A stretch of DNA of 64,000 nt, taken from contig NC_092575.1 in NCBI RefSeq assembly GCF_037975245.1, positions 4,397,501 to 4,461,500 on the forward strand, given 5' to 3'. Made by a program: the position numbers and the translations under genes. Shown here in pieces: positions 1 to 19,400 of the stretch (position 1 is the stretch's first letter; each line of letters opens with the position of its first letter). This DNA comes from Apostichopus japonicus (taxonomy: Eukaryota > Echinodermata > Holothuroidea > Aspidochirotida > Stichopodidae). Below the pieces are notes generated by a model, which saw nothing but the letters and a program-made list of their open reading frames with translations, was not told the DNA's origin and searched no databases.

Positions 1-2580
1 GGACACACTAATTATACACTTGAATAGAATAGACGTATTGCCTAACCACAGATAAGGCTTATTGTAAACAATGCTCGGGTTTTTCTGACCACCGAGTGAC
101 ATTCATTACTTTGCAAAGGTGCTTTGCACTTGGATAAAGAGGCCCAATACAGCAAGGGGGGGGGAGGTGGGGGGTGGGAAGATCTGCTCTCAGGTTTTAT
201 GGTATAATTTTCATATATGAAATATATATGACCTATACCTAGGTCATCGGAGGAGTTTCATTGGTAAAGTGATCCTTATTTTGCTCATCGTTAACTATCC
301 AAAGGAAAAAGAAAATAACGTTAAAGGATTGATTGATTACCGCTTCAAATATTGAGTGGTATGGATCGGAGTATTAAAAGTGGTATCTGGTTTGGTAGAA
401 TCAATTGAGAGAAGATCATATTGCTAATAAAACTGTCAATAAAGTAACGAGACGGTGTTAGTGTCTGTATGGAACTTGTTACAGTAGATCTCATGTAGAG
501 GTTTTTATCAAACTTAAAATCTTTTTGGAATATTTGCTTTCATGAATCTCAACCAAATTTTAACCGTACTTATACACCAAACAAAAACTGAAAAGTACAC
601 CAGCATTACTGTTAGAATTGTAACAGATAAAACACTGGCTGTTTTAACTGTGTAGCCTTTAAAACTTCCACCAACCAACCAACCCCAATTTAAACAACAA
701 ACTAACTATGTCAGTAGTAGACGTATATTTCTTAGTCTGAAATAATGTTTAGTCTGAAGTCAGTTTTATCAAATTTTCATTTTCACTAGAGAAAGATATA
801 AATATGCAAAGTAGACGATAGGTTGGTAGCCTAGCAACAGTTATAAGAACCATGAGAAGATGTAAAGGGGACAGAAAAATAGGACAAGCAAAACATGATT
901 GATGTAAACCAGGACATCATCAAAAGGGTAATTACGAAATTTGACTTTAGCTGTCTGGAAATGTTCGTAGCATCTACTGTACACATCGAAAGCGTTGAGG
1001 TGACTCAGAGTGGTGGGGGGTGGGGAGGGGGAGTGGGGAGAGGAACTGGGAGACTGGGGAATACTTGAAGGGATTTTTAACAGTAAAATTTTATGCAATA
1101 TTTGATTATAAGCAAGAAAGGTTTTAGTAAAGTTACAGAAAAGGAACAAGAGAATACAGGTGGGACAATGGGAGTCAAACTTCTTTTTTTTTTGTTATTA
1201 ACCAAGGCAGTGAAAAGCTGAGGTGGGCTTTCAGGTTTGTGAAATGTGATATATATAGAGCTGGGTATTATATGGATATCTTTAGAAACAGTGATTCATT
1301 CTTTTACTTGTAACTTTAACTATCAGATATATGACATTACAGACACATTTATTGCAGAGATAAGTTGGAAGTTATAAATAAAATATTGCTCAAGAGGAAT
1401 TATAATGGGAGGGGGGGGGGGGGTATGTGGGAGATTATATTTATTATAGAGGGGTAGGTAGGTCACAGATGTGAGATGATGCGCCAATTAGCATTTTGTC
1501 ACAACAAATTTATTATCCATGGAATTTCATCTTGGAATTCCATTGACTGATTCTTAAAATTCTTACAGTACATGTTATTAAAGCTATCATCACAATTTCA
1601 AAAGTTGAGTCACTGTCACGTATCACCGTCACATACATGCTGTAACGTATATATGTGCAATATTATCCAACTAGTATTTATTAGAACCTCACACTCTAGA
1701 CTAAATACTAATACACTGAGTACAATGGTCAGGAATATTCATCCTTCATGATCACATCCATTTATACAGTGACCGGAATCTGTGGATGGTTTAAAGTTAG
1801 AAGCCACGAAACCTTGACAAGTCACCTAACATTAGGTGGATTGTGGTGGATTCCAGTCCCGATTAGCCAAAGTGAGGTGGAATCGCATCCAGGAGCAATC
1901 TTATGTTTTAAAATTGTCTGCCAACTTGGTAGTTTTAATAGCAAATCTCAACTGGGTATAAAACTGAACTGGATGTCAACCTTGTTTTAAGTGCAAAACT
2001 AGACACTTTTCGGCTCTTGTTACATGCAATCATGGCTTCTACGGTTTTGTTAAAAAAAACCGTCATGCAGCTGAACATTATTTCCATTTTTTAAAATACT
2101 ATTCATAATTCATAATAGATCACACATTATGTGACAAAAGTCAACTGGCAAAATACTGTAAGAACACGTCATCTAATTCCAATTACGTTTGTGAGTGTTT
2201 CATTGTTTGCTCATAGCTACATCTAATTATAATATGAATTAAATAGAAAAACAATGCCTTCATTATAGTCAATTTCCTTCCTTGGTTGATTAACGCACAA
2301 GTTTCACTTTGAGAATATTAAGGAATTTAAGCACTAGCTGCAAATATCTATTCTACTTCTTCCCTGTAAATTTGCAAAACAGCAGGGTTTTGGATCAAGG
2401 GGTTTTTTTTTTTCAGAATAAAAATTGATTTCTATTCCTGTTTGAATGATATGGTCATGTGATATTTATGAGAAATCTATACAAGGAAAAGAGAACATTC
2501 ATGCGATACTTACAATGTTATCAAAAGTTAAATGCGTTCTCCCTGAAGAAATAATCAAGAATAGACTGTAACGTCTGGTT
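1..2580. other. No gene recognised; probable CaMKK intron
   Basis: AT-rich DNA with stops in all frames apart from short chance frames. It contains a 13-base G run at 1411-1423, G-rich patches at 155-178 and 1013-1040, and short T runs. No splice-bounded kinase segment was found on the minus strand. By position it is intron between the hinge exon and the unseen catalytic exons. Confidence 0.6.
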
Positions 2581-2621
2581 TAAACTTTATCATCGATACA
2601 GACGGCAATCTCTCAGGCTTT

Positions 2622-2853
2622 CTATCGCCGTTGACGACAACCTTGGACAATAGCAGTGAAGGCACAAAACACCAAAAAATGTTTGTCCTCTGAGGATTCT
2701 CCATTTGGGATAAAAACTTCTGGCCCCATGAGACTGTAAGGTTCTGTTCCGGTCATGGAATGGTTGAAAGAGGCTGACTTTTCATAGATGGCAATGATAC
2801 ACGATAACTTTAAGATGCCTATCATCGCTTCTTCTACATACTTTTGTGAACAC
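2622..2853 (-). other. Unassigned exon-like open frame
   Basis: An open frame on the minus strand starts after a possible acceptor (CATTAG before 2853) and runs to a TAG at 2622. It encodes about 76 residues, including YVEEAMIGILKLSCIIAIYE and FNHSMTGTEPYSLMGPEVF, ending in QGCRQRR. Residue composition is mixed rather than low-complexity and codon use looks less AT-driven than in neighbouring frames. I do not recognise the family. It could be a terminal exon of an unrelated or nested gene, a remnant of a mobile element, an alternative CaMKK 3' end, or chance. It bears no resemblance to the kinase C-lobe. Confidence 0.2.
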
Positions 2854-3000
2854 CTAATGAAGGTAAGGTTACATGGAATATGTGGTATATTTGCTACAAA
2901 AAAAATTTCCCCCAAGCTTTGAACTTTTTTTTTCTGTTTTTTTTGTTGCTAATGCAATTAAACTTTCCGATAGAAAAGCCATGTCACATTTAACACTTAC

Positions 3001-3214
3001 TGAAAGCTTCAAACTGAAATTACAAGTAAAAGTAGACAATCTGAATTTTTTTTTATGAAAATTATAAATAAAATTGTAAGTATTAATTTGTGGATACAAA
3101 ACAACACTACTGAAAGCATCAATCAAACTGAAATTACAAGGAAAATTAGACACTCTGATTTTTTTTTTTAATGAAAATCATAAATAAAATTGTATAATAT
3201 TAATTTGTGGATAC
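3001..3214. repeat. Two-copy tandem duplication, about 110 bp unit
   Basis: The unit starting TGAAAGCTTCAAACTG at 3001 recurs at 3111 as TGAAAGCATCAATCAAACTG. Both copies continue through a T run, then an ATGAAAAT-ATAAATAAAATTG block and end in TTAATTTGTGGATAC. The copies differ by several substitutions and small indels, so this is not a recent event. It sits in non-coding DNA. Confidence 0.85.
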
Positions 3215-5982
3215 CAATGTAAAGTGGTGACAACATTGTCCATGTGTGTTGATAAAACAGCAACAAGCTTGATTCGAGTGAGACTTTTCTTCAGAATTTG
3301 CTGGGGTAGTATAGTCCTCTTAATTGGTTTGTATAAAAAAAAATAAGATTTGAGATGTTGTTTCGTAGACATACGTTTGTGTCAAAATTGATTGTATATA
3401 TGTAAGCACCACCTATGCAATTAAGTATAAAATATGCTCCATGTAGTAAATTAATTAATGTTTGCTGTTAATATTGGTCCATGGAATATTTGATGTGACT
3501 AAGGGTCATGAATGTATAGCAAATTTGTTGCTTACTTTACCATTTGACTGTGTCATTGGTTTCTTAAAAGGAGGTGGCTGGGTGGGAGGGGGAGTGACAA
3601 TTTTAATTATCGTTAAATAAATGTTGTCAATTCCTTCTCACCTCTATTCCTTATCCGTTAATGCAGGATTTGCCAGCTATGTCCCAGAAATGTCTGTCAA
3701 ACATTGCAACCTTTACGATACCTCAACATCAGATACAATGACAGATCAGACTGGGGAAAGAGCTAATTAAAGTGCAAATTTCTTCTTTTGTGTTTTTAAA
3801 ACTCTCGCAGAAATTGCCAATCAAATATTGATAACCATAATTTAACATGACTACGAGTCATACACTGTATCAGATTATTTTAACCAATGAATGACAAACT
3901 CTATGAATATTTTAATTATTTGTTTTATTGTCTTTGTACTAATTTTCAGGACTTCAATCAGTGCAATCAAAACACTGCGAAGGAGGAAATTATCTTGGAA
4001 TGTATTACAGAATTGATTAATATCATTATTGCCTAGGATAATAAACTTATAATTGAGGAAAATATGAAACACAATATCATCGGGGTCTACAGGGAAATCG
4101 CATCTCAAAACCGATGGGAACGAAATTTCTGAGTTTTTTTTTTTCGATATACAGTAGCTGACAGCAAGTTTATAAACCACCCAGCTTATAATTGAGAAAA
4201 ATCAGTATCGAGGATAGTTACGTTTTCTGTCGCTTCAAATCGTTCAAAGGTTGTGAAGAATTTATGAAAAGAGAACAATTTCTGAAATCGAAAGACCAAA
4301 ACAGAGATGATTTCACAAGCTTTTTTGCATTAAAACTGTTTCCATTAAATAGACCTGTCCCCACAGTCCTACTGCACTTTAATCACTAATGCTTTGGATC
4401 GATCATTAAAAGGGTTGGGGAGATTTGGAAAAGATTGGAGCAAATGTTCTGATGACAAGATCGATACAAAATGAACGGGCTCGCATGAATGCTCAAACTT
4501 TTCTGGACAGGAAATGCTATCATTTATGAGACCTTCCTGTCTCCACTCAACTACTGTACTCTAAATATCTAGGTGTGGTATAGTTGAGTTTTCTTTTGCA
4601 ATCTATTTCTTTCTCATCCCTGAGTCCACAAAGCAATGTCACTGTTCCTCTATGTTCTACCACTCAATTAATACCTGTAGTAATTCTGGCCCACTCTGTT
4701 GAGTTGCAGGACTATTCTTCCATTTTGCCTGATATGATATGAAAGCAACTGCTTTCTATGTGTTTGAAAGAATCTACAAAATTTGTAATTTGGTTGACTA
4801 TAAAATGTACTTTCACTTACACAAGACGACATTTTTTATCGGTAACGTTTAGTAATATTTCCGAGACGTTCAGGAGATTCAACGACACGATATTTAAAAA
4901 ACCAATCCGGAGTAACACCACAGAGGAGGATTGCGCAATATTGCTGGTCAAAAGGTCAATCAGGTATTTTTGTATCTCTCAGTCACAGACATGTACTTTA
5001 TCCTACACTCTATGCAATTGGTGTACAAAAACCTGTTAGGGAACACTCACGCTTCTGTAACTATCACAGTCTCACACAGTACATTCCATGTTCATTATTA
5101 GCTTTATACTTCACGTACTATGAGTGTCATATCACTCATAATGGGAAAGTTATGAAGGACGAACTATCAATAGATGATATCTGCCTGTGGAATGTTAGCT
5201 AGTTAATTTAGTTTTCACCAACTATGACAGCATGATGACCTAACTACAGGTAGGTATACGTAGCCATGACACAACATTATTTGTAAACGTAACACGGAAT
5301 ACACACAGATGGAGAGCAAAATTTATTCGAACCCACAGTTGTTGGTAGAGAGTAGGTTTAACCTGCCGGCAAGATGGGTTTGAAATATTTTCTTCCCCAA
5401 AAGTGTTTGCTTTCAAATCGAAACATCCTAGCTAGTACTGTATGTGAAATAGTTTATATTGCTCGTGGACTTAATGGTATTGGAAATATTTGCACTGTGG
5501 TAAAACGTTGTAGTAAATGGTTTTACTGATCACCAATTATTGAAAGGACACTGAATGCGCAGATGTTATCTCTACAACAATATTGGATCTATATAGTACA
5601 CAAAATTGCAAGACCGTTTTTTTTTTTCTTTTTTTTCAACCAAAACAGCACGTTAATTTGGCCTTTTTAATTTAGCCACTAATTTATTTGAGGATGTAAT
5701 TAACGTATGATTGGTGACAGATGACGAAATAGCATTTTCCTCCAATGTAGCCTCGGAATGAACATGTTTCCTGTTTCAAAAACAAACATCAACAACTTTT
5801 TGCTGACCTTAGGAATGGTCGGGAAAAGAGGAAGAGGGGTAGGGGGGGGGAGGTTGTAGTAAAACTCCTTTCAGGGCTTGAAATTACACATTAAAATACC
5901 AGGCCTTTCAAGATTCGAATTTCTCTTTTGTAACTGATGATATAAAAGGTACGACTATATAAAAAACACTTAATTTTATTAC
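3215..5982. other. No gene recognised; probable CaMKK intron
   Basis: AT-rich non-coding DNA immediately downstream, in gene orientation, of the hinge exon. Frames at 4192-4389 and 4758-5039 on the plus strand are short, have biased composition and lack recognisable motifs. A G-rich patch lies at 5820-5855 and a T-rich tract at 5616-5636. No catalytic-loop exon is present. Confidence 0.6.
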
Positions 5983-6041
5983 CCTTTCTCTACGAGTTCA
6001 AATACCATGTACAAGTTATCCGAGTTGGGATCATCCAGCAC
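5983..6041 (-). CDS. CAMKK: CaMKK exon encoding kinase hinge region
   Basis: This 59-base exon has acceptor ATTCACAG before 6041 and donor GTAATA after 5983. It encodes [19 protein letters not shown] plus two bases (GG) of the next codon, expected to be Gly. The vertebrate counterpart is [20 protein letters not shown], so the identity is nearly certain. This covers beta-4/beta-5 and the hinge (FELV) that binds the adenine of ATP. The next expected exon, starting at the PVMEVPT equivalent, and the HRD and DFG motifs were looked for on the minus strand from 5982 down to 1 and not found. The following intron therefore exceeds 5.9 kb and the rest of the kinase is outside the window. Confidence 0.96.
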
Positions 6042-6760
6042 CTGTGAATAGAGCAAAGAGAAAGAAAAATTTTAACAAAAAATCAGTTCATTTCATAGAT
6101 AGATATATATATATACATATATATATTTATACATACATACATATATATTTATAGTCTTGACAAAGAAGAACATTTCCTGTGGATATTTCTTAGTGAGGGT
6201 GTTGATCATGGGGTGGCAAGCCCTTCTTCACAATGAATGCATAAATAACTCAAAAGCCATGGCTATACATTGACAGACTTTAAAGCTGATTAGGAAATTT
6301 TGTTCATGGAAACACAATTTCTATAAGGAAGAAATTTCAACAAAATTGTACCCAGATGAAAAGTCTACTCTGATGTAACAGTTAATAATAATTGGACTGT
6401 GAATTTTTTAATACACCTTGTGGAATAGAATAATAGCATAATCTACCTAATTAGACAAAACTTCTAATGTTTTACTCCTTATGTACAGTAGCTTGTGCCT
6501 ACAACACACCCACGTATGTCCATCATGAAGGACATTCCCCAACAGGAATAAAAACTTTCAAAACAAGTTTAAAAAAAAAAAAATCTGTCCACAAACCACC
6601 CACTTCTAAAATTCTTTTAAAAGCCACTTCACCTTATGGTGACTCCTCACCCACTCATTTTCCCAGGGATGTTATCCCGGAGGAAGGTCTTAGAAGAATA
6701 CAAAAAAAAGAGGATAAAAGGTAAAAGGCTTTTGTCTTTGAATTACAAAATCAAAGAGAA

Positions 6761-7250
6761 GACGGACTAATAAAGTGGGAATACAGCTCAATGGATGATG
6801 CTCCTATTGTGTGATGGAGCAGCAGTTCTCAATGGACTAATAAAGTGGGAATACTGCTCAATGGATGATGCTCCTATTGTATGATGGAGCAGCAGTTCTC
6901 AATGGACTAATAAAGTGGGAATACTGCTCAATGGATGATGCTCCTATTGTGTGATGGAGCAGCAGTTCTCAATGGACTAATAAAGTGGGAATACTGCTCA
7001 ATGGATGATGCTCCTATTGTGTGATGGAGCGGCATTTCTCAATGGACTAAAAACGTGGGAATACAGCTCAATGGATGATGCTCCTATCGTGTGTTGGAGC
7101 AGTATTTCTCAATGGACTAAAAAAGTGGGAATACAGCTCAATGGATGATGCTCCTATTGTGTGTTGGAGCAGTATTTCTCAATGGACTAATAAAGTGGAA
7201 ATACAGCTCAATGGATGATGCTCCTATCGTGTGATAGAGCAGCATTTCTC
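6761..7250. repeat. Minisatellite, 7 copies of a 70-bp unit
   Basis: Units begin GGACTAATAAAGTGGGAATA and recur with an exact 70-base step at 6761, 6831, 6901, 6971, 7041, 7111 and 7181. Copies differ by a few point changes, and the last three or four share variants (AAAAAGTGG, GTGTTGGAGC, AGTATTTCTC), so higher-order structure or local conversion is visible. A short inverted pair within the unit (GATGCTCC and GGAGCAGC) could form a small hairpin. The unit length is not a multiple of three and no frame is shared, so it is not coding. It lies in the intron between the CaMKK exons at 8843 and 6041. Confidence 0.97.
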
Positions 7251-7833
7251 AAGATTTATAAATCAGCTGAAGAGGAGTTAGTTCTCGAGTTTGGTCCAAT
7301 CTTTGCAATAACTTGACCAAACCTATCAGAAATTAATCATGGGCACTTAGTATTGACCAATGTTACATCACCTCCAACATTATAATGCCATTTCTACTCT
7401 TACAAATGTTTTACCACATTTCTCCAGTTCACCATAGTTTCTTATTCCACAATGACAATCCACTTTCCTTTCCTCTATATACTTTATCTTCTCCCATCTC
7501 GTTAAGTGATCACATGGTCTTACTCTGTTACTACGAAATATATATTTGTATAGGGCCTGACATTTCCATCTGATTTTGACCGATTTCTGATAAAAGATCC
7601 TGTCAAGATTAAAACTGCAGACACGTAACTTTTTTAGTTCATTAGACAAGCAATTTGTAAACATTCTTTTCTTTAGGGAATAATTTCAGGTCAAAATGTT
7701 ATGCAGCGGTTATCAAGGCTTTGAGTTTTGTCACTTATAAAATACTATGGCTCTTGTGTACAAGAATTGCTATACACATCACTGGACTTGGCATATAGCA
7801 ATTTGGCTATCTAGGATTTTGCTATGTGATACA

Positions 7834-8585
7834 GGATAAATTATTCCCTGATGTGTGCTGACTGCTAGACCGGATAAATTATTCCTTGATGTGTGCTAAC
7901 TGCGAAACTGGATAAATTATTCCCTGTTGTGTGCTGACGGCGAGACCGGAAAATTTATTCCCTGTTGTGTGATGATTGCGAGATCGCATAAATTATTCCT
8001 TGATAGTGTGCTGACTGCGAGACCGGATAAAATATTCCTCGATGTGTGCTAACTGCAAGACTGGATAAATTATTCCTTAATGTGTGCTGACTGCAAGACC
8101 AGATAAATTATTCCTGGTTGTGTTAAGACTGCAAGACTGGATAAAATATTCCTTGTTGTGTGCGGACTGCAATTTCAGATAAATGATTCCTTGTTGTTCG
8201 CTGGCTGCGAGACCGGATAAATGATTCCTTGTTGTGTGCGGACTGCGACACTGGATAAAATATTCCTTGTTGTGTGCGGACTGCAAGAACGGATAAATTA
8301 TTCCTTGATGTGTGCTAACTGCGAGACCAGATAAATTATTCCTTGATGTGTGCTGACTGTGGGACTGGATAAATTATTCATTGATGTGTGCTGACTGCTA
8401 TATCATATATATTATTCCTTCATGTGTGCTGACTGCGAGGCAGGATAAATTATTCATTGATGTGTGCTGACTGTGAGACCGTATAAATTATTCATTGATG
8501 TGTGCTGACTGTGAGACCGTATAAATTATTCATTGATGTGTGCTGACTGTGAGACTGGATAAATTATTCATTGATGTGTGCTGAC
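7834..8585. repeat. Minisatellite, about 20 copies of a 38-bp unit
   Basis: The unit starts GGATAAATTATTCCTTGATG and continues TGTGCTGACTGCGAGACC, with a step of 38 bases, from 7834 to about 8585. Copies are more diverged than in the 70-bp array: CTGTTGTG versus TTGATGTG and GCGAGACC versus TGTGAGAC variants cluster in blocks, with the last four copies nearly identical. An antisense open frame at 8077-8286 is a by-product of the repeat. It lies in the same CaMKK intron as the 70-bp array, about 580 bases from it. Confidence 0.96.
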
Positions 8586-8839
8586 ATTGAAAATCCCTGT
8601 TCCTTTCGTAATGATTACAGTCTGCCCCTTATCTTGTACCAAAATGAAAGCCACAAGACATCCAACAACAACAAAAAAAATGACTGTTCCATAATTTTTG
8701 CCTTTTGTTTCTTGACGAGTTCTGCTTCATTGACATCAAATTTCTCTGCTGCTAAATCCTTTGCCAGAGTAAAAAATTGGTATATATATCTTAATTTGAC
8801 TGACAGTTTAACAAAAATGTGAAAAAGAAAAAAGGGTCA

Positions 8840-11307
<2,468 letters not shown>

Positions 11308-11359
11308 GGGCAAATCCACCTCTTCTGATCAGCTTCTTCTTGGATAAAATCTTCATTGC
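11308..11359 (-). CDS. CAMKK: CaMKK exon with the ATP-binding lysine
   Basis: This short 52-base exon has acceptor CTTACAG before 11359 and donor GTGAGT after 11308. It encodes AMKILSKKKLIRRGGFA plus the first base of an Arg codon. The Lys of AMKIL is the invariant ATP-orienting lysine of protein kinases (VAIK position). LSKKKLIRRGGF matches the vertebrate CaMKK segment that leads into the Arg/Pro insert. It comes in at phase 0 after THY and leaves at phase 1, which fits the next exon exactly. It is too short to detect by ORF length. Confidence 0.96.
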
Positions 11360-15704
<4,345 letters not shown>

Positions 15705-16446
15705 CTGCTTGTTGCTTATGTCGATCTTATTGGACTCTATCGTGGGGGGTCGCGGCATCCTAGGCGACGCACACGGCGAGGCCTTGGGCGAGGAATGAGG
15801 TGATCCGTACGGGGAATAAGGAAAGGAGGGATAAATCCTCCTCTGTAAAGGCACTGGTCTATTTCCTGGTACTGATAACTGCGAACTCTGCGGTGCTTCC
15901 TCGCTCATACACTTCACGATGGTGCGATGCCTGGAGGCGTTGCCGCTACCGCCGGGCGGCGTAAAGTTCCCCGACGTGTCCACGATCGGGAGCTGGCCCG
16001 AGGCGGGCCGACCGTTAGCCTCATTGTTCGTTAGTTCGGAATGACTGAGTGACCGCATCCTGCCCTGCTGTTGCTGCTGTTGGACGAAATACTCCTCGTC
16101 CATGTTGATGATGTTGCCGCCTCCCGACTGTCTGGCGGTCCACGCCGGGTGGAAGACGGGTCCCGACGTCTCCATGGCTTCGTCCTCGTCGTCGCCGGAC
16201 CCGGCTGTAAAGAGTACTCTGGAATTGTTGCCGTCTCCCGGATAGCTCACCGGCACCACCCCGTTGGCCGTGTGAGGATGCTGGTTATCGAGAGATTCAC
16301 TGGTGTCCATGGCTTCATCATCATCATCGTCCTCTCTCAAGATGTCACCGGCCGTAACTTGCTGCGGAGCCTGGTTGATGCCGGTCTCCGTGGTAGCACC
16401 GAGCCCGATGCTGATCTCTCCTTGTGAGAGGAGGGGGCTTCCAAAC
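15705..16446 (-). CDS. CAMKK: CaMKK large N-terminal exon with proline-directed Ser cluster
   Basis: This 742-base exon has acceptor TTCGTAG before 16446 and donor GTGAGT after 15705, and encodes about 247 residues. It opens FGSPLLSQGEISIGLG, then has two acidic stretches (REDDDDDEAMDTSES and GSGDDEDEAMETSG), a Gln run (FVQQQQQQG), and near the end YPSFPYSPYGSPHSSPKASP followed by PRPPTIES. The last part corresponds to the Ser-Pro rich segment just before the kinase domain of vertebrate CaMKK1/2, where CDK/GSK3-type phosphorylation regulates autonomous activity (family knowledge). The repeated DDDDEAMDTSES and DDEDEAMETSG blocks look like an internal duplication. The exon is clearly richer in G+C and CpG than its surroundings, as expected for coding sequence here. 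It ends in phase 0 at SNKQ. The open frame continues upstream and downstream into introns, but the splice sites and homology define the limits. Confidence 0.93.
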
Positions 16447-19400
16447 CTACGAAGGCAAAGAAAGACATTTTGAAAAGAAATTATGATACACTTCATAGAC
16501 ATACCACCGCGCTGTCTGGTGAGAAACCTGACCAAGGCAAACCTCACAAAGACACCTTTAGTTGGTAGATGCAGTACAGTACCTGCGAGTTCAGAAATAG
16601 CTTAAGATGTAGTTGAGTCTCCTTGTATAAAACTCAATACAGTGACATGTACATCTGTTATCACAAACCCAATGAGCCATTATGGCGTAGTTAACACCCT
16701 TCGTTATCCCCAATCTTGACTTTGTGAACTACATATTTGTGTAATTTCCAAAGCTTTCAGATTCTGAGCTCTGTTGACCTCAAATGACATTTGACCTCCA
16801 CCAATTGTAATAATGTCCTTGTAATCAAGGTGTATCTCCCCACCAATTGTAAAGTTCATCCACAATTTTTATTAGTGGCTGTTTACAAGCAAATATCCCA
16901 CACACACACAGAGACACACATACACAATCACCATTTATCTCATAAGGGTCCTTTGGCAAGCTATAAAACACAGCCTGGAGACTACCAGACATGAATAACT
17001 GGGTAAGTCTGCTGGTCCCCTGCCAATGTATACCTGCTAAACTGACAAAAGCCACCATCCAGTAAAGAAACTGGACTTTGCAGCTGTTGCAATCTGCCCT
17101 GCAACTAATATGATAGATCTACATGCTGTGGTACTTAGCTACAATAGTACAGCTTCCCCTATAACAGATGTATAAAACTGACAAGCACCAGGCCCTGAGG
17201 TCCTTCAAAAACTATTAAAAAAACATTAATACATAAGCAAATGTTTTTGTTTTACACTATTTTCTATATTTGATTTGGTAGTATACTGAATAAAACTGTG
17301 CAAGTAGCCCCTCTGCTATTGGCAATGCAATGAGGTATATATTGTATATATATATATATATATATATAGAAATAGAAATAGATATTCACTGTAGGTCAAT
17401 AAAAGCTGTACTATGCCGCAAGCCATTACCATTCAATATATCCTGTACTGTACAGACAACTACATGCCGCACATGAGTAAACAATGTAGTACAACACAAC
17501 ACTGTCAAGACTGTAAAAGCTAGGGCATGTGTTTTACCGGTTCCAGATAAATTCAATAACATTACTTAATTGAATTGGGAATTGTGATACAAAAATTCCA
17601 TTTCCCTTCTTTACGGCTGTAATTTTCCAAATTAGTGTGCGGGGACCACAAGTGTGAGAAGTCGACAGCCGAGCCCGATGTACTTCGCTCTCCCTGACCC
17701 GTGTCGTATCGATCAATTTTAACAAAATGTGCACAAAAAATCCATCGTTAAGCATTTATCGATAGCGAGTGACTGACTGCACGTACACAGAGACCGCCTG
17801 CCACATCGACGGCACACTGCGGCGGAAGAAGGCTTCTTCTTCTCTTTAATATAATTCATTTTGCCGGTCGGTGAGAAACTGTCCAAACTTCTCAAGGACT
17901 ATAGGGGGCGTGCAAACAGCAGCTCGGAATCTTAATCGCTTCAACACGTTGCTTTGCTGCAGAGGCTCCATTACAAACGTCAAATAAACAGACCGTCTTT
18001 GTAAATATTTAACGAGCCAGCTACCAAAGGAGCATGTTTGCTTTGTGTATTTTTCTCTGTGGAAACTTTGGTGAAATAAACCGAAGGAGACAGCATACAC
18101 AGGTTAATGGCATTACCATCAGGGTTGTTGTCATCAAAGTAGTTAAATCTGCTTCAAAGTCTGAAGGGGATTTGAAGGATTTTAGTTTTGTCTTCCCCAA
18201 GCGGTTCAGTTTCCCAATGGTTGTCAGCTTCTCAGATTTTACTTCTTTTTTTATACCCAAACCCTGCATCCAATATTTATGCTAGTGGTAAGATTTTAAA
18301 TTATAAAGTAAGGTAATTCCTTATCTGAAAGTTTCCCATGAATGAACTTTAATTAGCAGGTAATTATAAAGTATTAGAAACTAATGTTTTAAACATTTCA
18401 ACTCTAGAAAATTTGTCACACGCCCAGAACTCTGTTTCGTGTTGTGTTCATGACACGCCAATATAGCGATTTCAGGAAGGTTACAAAACGCATGAGCGGA
18501 GTGGAACATGACTACAGTCCTGAAGGATAATTAAATCAAATTGCCAGAGAATTTTTTTTTTTAATTTGGTATCAATTAAATTGAATCAAAAATTAACCTC
18601 ATGTTCTCACTGATATTTCCAGAACTACGACAAACATCACACAGTTACTGCGCACCTGGATTATATAGGAGCAGCCCAATAATTATATGTTCTGATAATT
18701 TAGCAGTAATATCGGGCTTTACATTAAGTATGTAAATCAGGACCATTCTTCAACTGATTATCGTTAACTGTATTGAACTTCCTAATGTCTACTGGCAAAC
18801 AGCAAAAAATCTGCTGGCATTTAACCCATAAATGAGTATTAAAATAACCCAAATTTCAAGGCCTGAACATAATAAGGAAGGAAGTTAGAAATGCAATCAG
18901 CAAATAACACTGTTCTGAAGGATTTAAGTGATTCTCTCTCATTTACATCTTACTTTTAGCTATAAACTTTTGGACGAACCTTGTCAAGTAGTTAACGGAA
19001 AATTTGTACTTACGTTCTGCACGGCGACTGGATTATAATGTGAATCACCAACCAACAACACACGATGTGAACCAAACTACAATACGCATTGGATAAGACT
19101 CGGACTAAAGTTGCTTCCTCAAGTCTTAAAAGTTACAGTAATGTAGCAGGCTCGTTAGGAGTATCGAATAACAGAGGATACAGTTACAACTGAAATAATA
19201 TAAACTTACCTAGCTAGAACAAGGATAGACAAGTGAGTCACTTCCAACAAAATAAACAAAAAATGTCCCTATACTGTGAGTATAGTGTGGCTTAAAGTTA
19301 CAAAGCCCTGCTGTAATAGTACAGTAAGAAGAAGTAGGCACTGTACATGTGTATAAAGATTAAAAACTCACAACACTTTCCCACTTGTTGCTGTACACTT

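Noticed and set aside
1-5982. Catalytic-loop and DFG exons of CaMKK
   Set aside because: Searched by eye for HRDIKPSN, DFGVSN and PVMEVPT equivalents on the minus strand; none found, so they are not claimed.
8077-8286. 69-codon minus-strand frame with repeated SAHNKEYFIQ-type residues
   Set aside because: It is produced by the 38-bp minisatellite; the repeat shows no frame preservation along the array.
16071-16427. 118-codon plus-strand open frame
   Set aside because: It is antisense to the large CaMKK exon and owes its openness to that exon's GC-rich codons; splice sites and homology support the minus strand.
18021-18269. Minus-strand frame EVKSEKLTTIGKLNRLGKTK as an extra CaMKK exon
   Set aside because: The composition is exon-like, but the nearest donor (GTAATG) leaves phase 0, while an exon included between 20820 and 16446 must leave phase 2. 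No homology was recognised.
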